Shown: in pieces, positions 55,198-64,000 of the stretch
How positions within the stretch are numbered: the first letter of the stretch is position 1
Layout: every line of letters starts with the position of its first letter
NCBI GenBank assembly: GCA_037176725.1
Contig: JAZBRS010000020.1
Span: 87,614,001-87,678,000 of the forward strand
Direction of reading: 5' to 3'
DNA from: Posidonia oceanica
Taxonomy: Eukaryota > Streptophyta > Magnoliopsida > Alismatales > Posidoniaceae
DNA: 64,000 nucleotides
The notes under the pieces: model-generated
Database searches by the model: none
What the model was told of the DNA's origin: nothing
What the model saw: the letters and a program-made list of their open reading frames with translations, nothing else
Program-made: the position numbers and the translations under genes

Positions 55198-58100
55198 TGT
55201 TGACACCCCATTTTGACAGGCTGAATCAATGGAATCTTCTGGTGGCTTCTGAATCCAAATCTAGGTCCAAACCTACACCTTTCTCTTCCTCTTTCTCTCC
55301 AAATCAAGCCCAAACTTGACCTAGAATCACACCCCTTTCCCAAGCCCAAAAACTACCCAAAAACCAAAGGAAAACTCACCATCCCTGACTTAGCAAATCC
55401 ACCAAAAACCCTTAGAAATTTCAAACCAAAACCACTCCCAAAAACCCTAGAAAACCTAGGTAAAACTATCCTTTTTCTACACCTCAAAACCCTTTCAAAA
55501 CCTTCCTAAATCCAAACCCAAACCCTAGGTCCCACAGTACAGACCCCAGGCCACACACCCACCAAATTTCATCTCTTTTCTAAACCTCTAACCCTTTCAT
55601 TTATCCAAATTATCCTTCTCTCTCTCCTAGATTATTCTTTTCTCTCTCCTCTCTCTCTCTCCTTCTTATTCTCCTTCTTTCCACTCCCTTCGCTCTCCTT
55701 TTCTAGCTTGGCCATGGGCCCACCTTGTGCATCTTTCCCTTCTGTATTTTATTTATATTTTTATTTTATTTTTAGCTTATCTTTTGATTTTCTAAAATTT
55801 ATTTTCCCTCCACTCCTCTCTTTCTTCTTTACTCCTTCATTTCTCCCTTTTCTTTTTCCTTTTCCCTTTCCTTTCCTTTCTTCCACTAAACCCTCAAAAA
55901 ACCTTTAAAACTCTAAAACAAAAGGAAAAACAAATCAAAATCCTAAGAAGGAATAATTAAAAACTTAAACAAGCAATTAAAGACAAAAACCTAACTAAAT
56001 CTAACTAAAACTAAAAACTATGAAGGCAATCTAAAAAATACGAAACAAACAAAAAGAAAATGCTATAAAATCAAGCAAAAACCAAAATATAATCAAAACA
56101 AACCAAAAAACAAAAACCCTATTAAAAATAATCAAAAAACAAATCCTAAGAAGAAAGAAAACAATTAAAAGTACTAAGCCAACTAATTAAGAAAAAGAAA
56201 AACTTAAATAAACAAATCTAAAAAAAATGATTAGAAAATTTTAAAAACAACTTAAAAACTTGAAAAGAAAAAGGGAAAGAACTTAACAAGGAAAACCTAA
56301 CTAAAAAAATATATTAAAAGAACTTAACAAACAAAATTAAAAAACAATTCAAAGAAGATTTAAGAAAAACCCTAAAAGACTAAAATCAAAAGCTAAAACT
56401 CATCCTAATTAATTTAAAAAACAATTTTTAAAAGCCTAATCAAAAATCCCAAAGACTTAACAAGAGAAACTTAACTAAAAAACAATTCAAAAAACTTAAC
56501 AAACATTTAGACAAAATCAAAAAACAACTTAAAGAAAACTTAAACCCTAAAAACTCAAATCAAAACTAAAACTCTTTCTAATCCTAATTAACTAATTAAA
56601 AACAATCATTAAAAACCTAATCAAAATCCTAACCTAAAAACAACCTCTTTCAAACATTTTTTCACCTTATTTATTTCATCTTATTTTAATTTGTTCTCCT
56701 TTCTTTCCAATCCCTTCTCTTCTTTCTTTCTTTTTCCTTTTCTTTCTTTCCCTTTTTTCCTTTGGGCCCAATCCGGCCTGTTCCTCCCACAGCCTTCCCC
56801 TCCTTCCTTCTTTCTTTTTTTTCTATCCTTTCCCACACCATGCCAAGCCCGCCAGCTGCCTTCTCCCCTTCCTCCTTCTCTTCTTCTTCCATTCTTCCCC
56901 CCTCTCATAGCCAAAAACGACAGACCTCCCTCCTCTTTTTTTCAAACCTCGCCTGACACCACCTTGACTTCCCGGCCATCACCCACGACCCACAACCTTC
57001 ACCTCTTCCTCCATGCCCTGCCAATGGTGGCAGAACACCCATCCCCTTGACCCTTGACCACCTTCAAACTAGTGGGAGAGGAGAGGAACAAAACCAGGGA
57101 AAAATCCACCCAAAAACACTTTTGCTCACACACTCCAAGCCACCAAGCACCTAGCAACGCAGCCCTTCCTTCCACGCCCAAAATCAACCCAGAATCTCCC
57201 TCAATTCGCCAAAAAACCTTCACTGCAACCCCACCCCATCTCCCCAGAAATTCCCAGCATCACTGACCACCATTCCTTCCCAAATTCCTCCCAGTTACTC
57301 ACTGAAATCCCACCTCTCCAGCACCCAAAGCTCTACCCCAACAGCTCCTCACAGACCAAACCCACCACTTCAAACACCTGCAACATTTTCTGCCCGAAAA
57401 TCCCACCAGCTCCAATCTCCTTCTCCAGCCTTCCACAGACCCACCTAAGCATCCAGAACCCCTCACCAGACCTCCAGAAGTTCGTCGGCACCTTCCATTC
57501 AATCCAGAGGGCAGTGTACACCTCCCCCCACCTCCGGCGTCCTCTGTGTACCCAACAGAAGCCGTTTCTTCCACCAATCATCGAAGCTCCGTTCCAAGCA
57601 CTCAGCAAGCTCCGAAGGATCGCACTGAGTAGATCCAAGCCTTCCTGAGCCGTCGACAACCCCTCCAGCAGCCGGACGAGGCTCACTGGCATCCACTGAA
57701 ACAGCCAACGTCGGGGGGACTTCTCAGCCACGGAAACAGGTACTTCTCTTCCCCTTTAGGTTAGTTTTCTTTCCCTCTTGCTTTTCCGGCCTTTAGACTA
57801 GGGTTTCCCTTCCTCTGCTGCCGAGTCAACGCCGTCGCTTCTTCGTCTTCTCCGGTGAGCTTCAGATCTGATCCGCCGCTCCGGTCAGCAGAACTCCGCT
57901 CCGTTGGTCACCTGAGGACCGCACAGATTCCAGGAACACGCCCCTACCCTCAGATCGCTCTGTCGTCGCATCGATCGTTCGAACGACCTCCTTCTGTCTT
58001 GTAGACCTCCGCTACCTTCTCCAGTCTGCTTCAGGCAGCATCATGGCTCGCCGACGCTGCACCGACCTCCGCACAGCTCCGGTGAACACCGCTCGCCACT

Positions 58101-59999
58101 CAGCGCTGCTCCAGCAACCCTCCTCCTCCGTCCCCAGCCACTGGTAGCGATCTGCTACAGTGGCCATCGTTCTGTGTTTTTACTGTGCACTTATTTCTCC
58201 TTACTATGCATATTTTTCCATGTATTGCATTGTTGCCTCATGCTTTTATTTTATTGCTTTCCAGTCCTGCCATTGTTTAAGAATCATTTAAGTTTGAATT
58301 TAAATCATATAAAATTACATGATAAACCTAAAAATCTGTTTAATTGCTAGTTAGTCCTCCTGCTGTGTTTTTCTTTAAGTTTATTTTAGTTTAGGCCCTG
58401 CATGTATTTTTAATTACTTTTTAGTCCTCTGCTGTTATAAGTTATTTATTTTTCTTTATATTCAGCCCAGTCATTTATTTTATTTACATTCCAGTCCATT
58501 TACAGTTCTTTAACTTTATGTGCATTTAACTTCCAATCTAGCTGTTTATTTTATTTACTTATTAGTCCTGTTGAAGTTCAAATATAGTTTCTGATCTTTA
58601 TTTTGCAGTCTAGTAGCTTTTTATTTTTGCATGTGGGTCCTGTGGTTGATAATCTCATTTAATACTCTGTTTTTACCTTAGTAAATTGCATTTTAATCCT
58701 GTCTTTTACCTTATTTGCTTTTTGGTCCTCTGATCTGTTGATAAATCATGTTATTTTCTTACTTTTCTTACTGCATTGCATTTTCATCCCATACTTTTTG
58801 ATTTTTGCACATAGGTCCTTCATTTGCATGCACAACATCTATTTTTTCAGCATTTTTTCCTTATAAAATTGCATTGTAAACCCTGCATGTTTTAAAATCA
58901 CACCTAGGTCCTCTGCATGTTATAAAACTCATTTAAATGCATACTTTTGCTTATAAAATTGCATTTTAGCCCCTGCATATTTAAAAATTGCACATAGGTC
59001 CATTGTTTAATTCACAGACCATTTAAAATCACAGTTTTACCTTATAAAATTGCATTTCAACCCCTACATATTTTCAAATTGCATGTAAGTCCTTCACATG
59101 TTTTCAAAACTCATTTAAATGCATATTTTACCTTATTAAATTGCATTTCAAACCCAGCATTTTGTAAAATTGCATTCAGACCCTCCAGTTTTCAAAAACC
59201 TTGCATATAATCCCCTAACTTTTCAAAATCCTTGCATTTAGGTCCTCAACTTTTTCAAAAATTGCATCTAGGTTCCTAAGTTTTCTAAAAAGTCATTCTT
59301 AGGTCCTCTTCTTGCATTTTTGCATGCATTGCATCCATGCATCTTTGCACACACTCAAGTATTTCTAGCTCCCATTTACATGGGAGGACCTGTTTTGCAC
59401 ACCCCTAGGACCTCCTTTACACTTAGATCCATTCTTCTCCCCTGTTCTGGCCTTTCTGCTTTGAAGCTAGCGTATCTTCTGATCAGACTGCCGGATTTTT
59501 GCAACCAAGCTACCTAGACGACCCTGGTGGAGCACGCTTCAATACAGACCAAGCATTTCTCAGATCAGGCTTCAGATCTCCAAGATAAGTCCTTCTGAAC
59601 TCCTGCATAGCATTCTTGCACATCATTTGCATTGCATGCATTGTTTTGCTTCTCGTTTTCTCGAGCATGTAATTTAGGGCTTCCCCCCGCTTGCCTATCA
59701 ACTCTATCTCCCCTTTTCGCGTACTCTTAGTGTTTTGGGTTGAGTTTTTCCTTGGATTCACTACTGATTGCGACCATCTTCCCCCTTTTCCACGATCCAA
59801 TCGCACTGCGAGCTATGGGCAGTGTGCGAGACACATCGTGGGACGGATTAGTGGGAAACAGTCATAGCAGAGTGGTGATCCCTCCACTTGCTTTCTTTCC
59901 CCTTTGCAGGTCTTCACACCTGCATTGCATGGTCCTTGAGCGGTGTTTGTCTCCACACTTACATCGCTTGCCTCTTTACTTGTCTGATTCTTCCCTTTT

Positions 60000-60330
60000 G
60001 CCCGTTTTCGCATCGTTTTGCGTGCCTGCTTTGTTTCTCGCACTGTTTTTGCGTGTTTGCTTTGTTTCTTACATCGTTTTGCATGCCAACTTTGTTTCTT
60101 GCATCGTTTCACGTGCCTACTTTGTTTCTTGCATCGTTTCGCGTGCATGCTTTGTTTCTTGCACCATTTTGCGTGTCGATCTTGTTTTCTCGCACCATTT
60201 TGCGTGCTCGCCTCGCTTTTCGCACCGTTTTGCGTGTATACTTTGTTTCTCGCACCGTTTTACGTGCCTACTTTGTTTTTGCATCGTTTTGCATACCAAC
60301 TTCGTTTTGCGTATTTCGCGCTGTTTCCTC
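60000..60330 (+). repeat. 30-base tandem repeat array in S2
   Basis: About 10-11 units with core CGTTTTGCGTGC and TTTGTTTCTTGCA. Same unit family as S1 but a third of the copies. The ORFs of 108-220 codons over it are repeat artefacts. Confidence 0.88.
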
Positions 60331-60624
60331 TTACATGTCGCTAGCATTGCCTGGTTTACTGCTGATTTGTTTTATCACTTGCATTTGCATATAGGGCAGT
60401 GATGCTTACTGCCTGGAGTTCTCACTGACCAGGATTCGCCCGGTTCGGAACACAGACAGTGCTGCTGAGCACTTAGATTGTATGTTTAATTCCTTGCATG
60501 CATTCCATTACTTAGAGCACTCCTTTGAGCATTCATTTAGGCATTCATTGGCACTTAGGCATTCAAACCTGCATTTCCCTGCATATGCGAGCGTAAGCCT
60601 AGAAAGGCCGATTCTCGGGCGTGT

Positions 60625-60648
60625 CGGGGGTGCCTAACACCTTCCCCG
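60625..60648 (+). promoter_or_regulatory. Conserved GGTGCCTAACACC hairpin motif, S2
   Basis: GGGGGTGCCTAACACCTTCC followed by AACAGGAGTCCTTGCC, as in S1 and B. Confidence 0.7.
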
Positions 60649-61091
60649 CATGTAACAGGAGTCCTTGCCCAGTCTTTTGGCTTGCAATGACCATATTGCC
60701 CTTATCCTAGGCATGAGTCATATCATTTGCATTCATTTACATTTGTTTTCTTTTGCATTGCTTTACATTGCATCCTTTGCTTGGTTTTGCGTGTTTATTC
60801 ACACATTCCCCCGATTTTCCTTGTCTCCCGATATAATAGACACGGTGGTGACTCTGAATTGTCTTATCTTCTTCTTTCCTTATCTTTTCTCCTCTGTTTT
60901 AAGTGTTTTCGAGTTGAGCCTTCCTCCTTGGACATAGCTGCTAATAGTGAACCTGATTCTGATCGGAATTACTACACTAGGGATCCCTCAAAATCTCTCT
61001 CTTAAATCTTAATCTAGAACTCTTTCTCTAGCTCCCATTTGTGGCTCCTCACTCTAGAAAATGCCTCCCCTTGAGCATTGGCTCTCGGGGC

Positions 61092-61100
61092 CTATTTATA
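61092..61100 (-). promoter_or_regulatory. Probable TATA box of the D 5' LTR
   Basis: - strand TATAAATAG followed by GCCCCGAGAGCC. Matches 5695-5703 in element A. As this is the upstream LTR, it would be the promoter of D. Confidence 0.65.
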
Positions 61101-62183
61101 GATGTGTTGGGGCACGAGTGGATCAGATGTAGGAAGTTTTTAAAAAAATTCGATATTTAAAGCAAGTCGCCTATATGAGCGGTGACAGGCACAAATATCT
61201 CAAATTAATGACGTGGAGGCACGCTGACCGAGTTAAAGAAGGGTCCACATCAGTAAGTCGCCGCTGGCACAGGCGCCTAGCTGGTGTGCGGACGAGATGA
61301 AAGATCAGATTTAATGAGGCTAGATGAGTCCACGTCATCAAGTCGCCGCTACATGTGGCGTCTAGACACAAAGATCTTTATTTTTCAAAAATAAAATCCT
61401 AACTGATTAGTTACAAGTCTAGGGGTCATATCCTTTGACTTGGTCTAAGCTCATAACTACTGTAACAACTTGGATTTATATCTTAATTTTGAATTCAGTT
61501 TTTGAATTAAAGATATATATAATATATATATTAAAACGAGATAATTAATTCAAAGATATTATTAAGCCAAATAAAGATCATCATCCTTTTTTCTAGGACT
61601 TTTCCTAATTAGTTGACATGATATGATATATGATATATCATATATCTATGTGCGTAGAAAAATCGTAGAAATATAAATAATTATGGAATAAATGTTATGA
61701 TAGTTTATAATAATCCCATATATCATATTAATTCCCAGGATGACAAAATATGATGAGGGAGAGTGGCAGAATGCTCATCGCCTATTGAGGTGGTGACTAT
61801 CTGTGTCGCCTCCCAAAGAGGCAACGAGTAGATCTTTTTGCATTTTTAATCTTGTCTTTTATATTAATCCAGAGAAACATGTTAAAAGCCCGAAAAAACT
61901 TCAGAAATTCCACAAAATCATAAAAACATCTTCTTTAAGTCAAATCTGCCACTAATTTGAGTAAAAATAAAGGGTGTTCAAGGTACTCAAACTTGCCACT
62001 AGTTTAAGTGTGTCAGCTTTGCCACAGCTAACGACCTTGAGTTAAGTAATATTAAGCATTGTTTTTAAGCAAATCATGAAAATCTGGAAAATGTGTTATT
62101 ATGCGTTAGTTATGTGAGTTGGGGCGCCTCAGAGGTTCCTATCCTTAAAGAACTTTAGGAAATGCGAAAATGGGATATCTACA

Positions 62184-62188
62184 ACGGG
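62184..62188 (+). repeat. Target-site duplication of element D, right copy
   Basis: ACGGG; the left copy is ATGGG (39862-39866). Confidence 0.75.
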
Positions 62189-62408
62189 GACCTACTTTTT
62201 TTTGACCTGCGTCTAAACCCATACCGATGAGTGAGTCCGAGTAGTCAGCCTACTCAGGACATGCATGGTGAGAGAGCGCATACTACGACATTCATCTGCA
62301 TGTGTGCAATTCATGCCACCCTACTAACCTGCATTGCGTCCATCCTCTCACGCCTTTGTTGTTTTGCCTGTTCACAAGTAGGTGCTGGATCCTCTGCCAT
62401 GACCTCGA
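62189..62408 (+). other. Element E leader, last segment
   Basis: Resumes the leader after D: GAGTCCGAGTAGTCAGCC and GGTGAGAGAGCGCAT match the reverse complement of 32225-32310 in B. Non-coding. Confidence 0.75.
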
Positions 62409-63690
62409 GTGTCCCCCTCTTTGTCTTCGAGCTATTCGTCGCCTCCGACAATAGCTCGTCTTAGGTCTCGTGTCTCTGGTCTCAGCCATAGACCCATTTG
62501 CACCCGCTCGCGGTCCGTTATGGCCCAGCAAACTAGCAAGCCTCCTTCCTCTTTGGCATCAGAAGGGATGCTGATTTCGGTCCCTCCTTCCCTCGCTTTG
62601 ACGTCCGTCGTCTCTTCACCCCTTCTAGTGCAGGAGACTTCCCAACCCGTTTATCTGGAATAAGGGCAGACCTGAGTCGATCTAGAGTTTGTCATCGAGG
62701 CAACCACGGTGACCGCCACTCAGGCTCTAGGAGCGTCGCCTTTCGTTCCTTCCTAGGGCCTTCCCATCTTGGGCATTTAGCCTTTTACGGCTACCTCTTG
62801 CATACGGGCTCTCCCTTTTTGCTCCTCTGTCTCCGTGCCCCCTTTGGTGGACACCCCTTTGCTTCCCGACCCATCGGTTGAAGAGTCCCCTGCCTCGCAA
62901 GCACAATATCTGATGGCTTTGGCCAAGAGGCTGCGTGACGTGGCTTTTGCTCTCGATCCGACCTCGGACGTCCCTTTCCTTCTGACCCCTAAGGTTCCAG
63001 TGCAGCCCACTATAGCTCTTCAGGCTCACCACACTGCATTCCCGCCCTTGCCATCACCCCAGCTCCTCACAGCTTCGGTGATGCGGGCACCTTATCTATC
63101 TCCTGCATCTACACAGCACTATCCACTGCATGCTACTCCATCACTTGGTGGCTAGTCCCCTGGATTGGCAGGAGCACAGCATCCTCAGAGCCCGTTGCCC
63201 GGGGCCGTGCCAATGCAACATATATTGCTCCCACGTACTGCACCTTACACTGCATAGCATACTATCTATTCATCCCCTTTGCATCAGGTTCAGACCCCAA
63301 CTTGCATGCCACAACACCTTTCACCCCTGCATGGGTATGTTGGCCTTCACGCCTTGACACCAAGTGGCATGTTGGTGGATCAGGAGGAGCGCTTTCGTGC
63401 GACCCATACAGCATACGCTGTCCCTACCTTGGCTGTACAATCATTGCCAGCAACAGTTTCTGACGCCCTCCTTGCCAGGATGGGCGATCTAGAAAGAGCA
63501 CTTCGTCAAGTGCAAGGCACGGACCGCCAGTCCTACCAATTCCGGGACCTCTGCTACTTTCCAAAGGCCACACTCCCTTTGAACTTCTGCATCTTGGAAT
63601 TCGAAAAGTATAACGGTAGAGGCTGCCCCATCTCGCATCTGAGGGCATACTGCGGAGACCTTGCTCAGCTTCATGCCGAAGAAAGGCTCC
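62409..63690 (+). pseudogene. Element E gag, partial
   Basis: Frame 3 from 62409 gives ICTRSRSVMAQQTSKPP, close to B's ILTRSRSAMAQRTLEP, and then a Pro/Ser-rich part to 63155 with stops at about 62661, 62754 and 62778. After a frame change between 63160 and 63340 the capsid-like domain follows from 63370: LVDQEERFRATHTAYAVP, LERALRQVQGTDRQSYQFRDL, FEKYNGRGCPISHLRAYCGDLAQL. Similarity to B gag stops at about 63690 (after HAEERLR). B is the closest relative in the window. Confidence 0.83.
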
Positions 63691-64000
63691 GCGCATTTCC
63701 AGTTTTGGCCGCCCACAGCGTTGGGTGGTCTGTGATGACCGGCATGTTCAAACGTTTGCCACTTTGTGGCGTTACATCGCATGCCCGCTCTGAGACCATT
63801 GCACACCCATCATGTTGGGTCCTCGCTTTCTCCTTGTTTTCCCTCCCCTTGCATGTCACCAATTTTTTGGGCCACCCACCACGATGGGTCCCCGCGTTCT
63901 CTCTTGCGTCAATCCATTGCATTCCCCATCGGCATTGCACACCCCACACGGTGAGCCCCTTACATCCATCCTCCCTACATGCTAGATGGCAGCCCCAACT
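63691..64000. other. Unassigned end of window
   Basis: The frame stays open but no longer resembles gag. GATGGGTCC and GGGCCACCCACC words recur. It could be the edge of a further insertion or a rearrangement inside E; too little is visible. Confidence 0.4.

Larger units (their letters stand above)
55198..60976 (+). mobile_element. Solo LTR S2 (5.78 kb), same family as S1
   Basis: TGTTGACACCCC to TACTACA, flanked by CTAGG. Collinear with S1: pyrimidine-rich 55610-55900, AT-rich 55910-56690, GC-rich 56760-58140, TTGCATTT words 58600-59340, 30-base array 60000-60330, GGTGCCTAACACC 60625-60648 and a mutated PBS-like box TGGTGACTCT (60845-60854). Confidence 0.95.
39867..62183 (-). mobile_element. 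Element D: pol-deleted copy of the element A family, with two solo LTRs inside
   Basis: Collinear LTRs at 39867-41599 and 54675-62183 (the latter split by S2) bound an internal region with a gag on the - strand. Without S1 and S2 the element is about 10.8 kb. From gag it passes to the 3' region with no protease core, RT, RNase H or integrase, so it could only move with helper proteins. Confidence 0.88.
54675..62183 (-). mobile_element. 5' LTR of element D, interrupted by S2
   Basis: 54675-55192 and 60982-62183 are collinear with the two parts of 39867-41599. Own length without S2 and its duplication is about 1.73 kb. A TATA box is at 61092-61100. Confidence 0.9.
9985..64000 (+). mobile_element. 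Element E: outer Tat-lineage element split by B and D
   Basis: The parts are LTR end 9985-10471, PBS 10480-10497, leader 10498-10684, 39363-39866 and 62189-62408, and gag 62409 to about 63690. Removing B and D with one copy of each duplication gives a leader and gag collinear with those of B (reverse complement of 33270 to 30800). The match at the D junction, TTTAGAYGGG, against B's TCTAGACGGG supports the reconstruction. pol and the 3' LTR are beyond the window. Confidence 0.8.

Overview
The window is plant nuclear DNA made almost entirely of nested, decayed LTR retrotransposons. I see no host gene, rRNA or tRNA gene. All coding remnants belong to the Tat branch of Ty3/Gypsy (the branch that contains Ogre-like giants). 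The evidence is the RT motif style (YVDD or YMDD, CIDYRDLNKA, DFPLPHIDVL), a second archaeal-type RNase H between the RT-linked RNase H and the integrase, very long LTRs, and primer-binding sites complementary to tRNA-Arg. TTTAGGG-type motifs also fit a flowering plant. The species cannot be told from the sequence.

Layout. (1) 1-6339, + strand: element A, the 3' part of a retrotransposon (integrase end, long 3' region, polypurine tract, 3' LTR 4809-6339). It carries a five-exon gene on the opposite strand (2470-3963). (2) 6340-9352, + strand: element C, a pol fragment (RT, RNase H, aRNase H, integrase) into which A was inserted. It breaks off at about 9345 into LTR-derived sequence. (3) 9353-10471: two head-to-tail LTR 3' ends. 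The second is followed by a tRNA-Arg PBS (10480-10497) and opens element E, + strand, which runs to the end of the window and is split by two insertions. (4) 10685-39357, - strand: element B, a complete 28.7 kb giant with 6.1 kb LTRs and a perfect CATGG target duplication, inserted in the leader of E. Its internal region holds gag, protease, RT, two RNases H and integrase, then an extra DUF7745-like ORF and a 1.9 kb array of hairpin-forming repeats before the 3' LTR. (5) 39867-62183, - strand: element D, of the same family as A but with pol deleted, also inserted in the E leader (duplication ATGGG/ACGGG). D was itself hit twice by a third LTR family, leaving solo LTR S1 (42160-47923, CAAGG duplication) in its 3' region and solo LTR S2 (55198-60976, CTAGG duplication) in its 5' LTR. 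(6) 62189-64000: E resumes with its gag.

Inferred order of events: E is older than B and D; D is older than S1 and S2; C is older than A. Every coding region is broken. In the cases I could compare with a paralogue or read from context, the stop codons are mostly explained by C-to-T or G-to-A changes, as expected from deamination of methylated cytosines in silenced DNA.

The least ordinary parts are the hairpin array with compensatory base changes (17640-19540) and its extended, more varied surroundings; the two differently oriented DUF7745-type accessory genes in two retrotransposon families, one with introns; and a short PBS-like box inside several LTRs.
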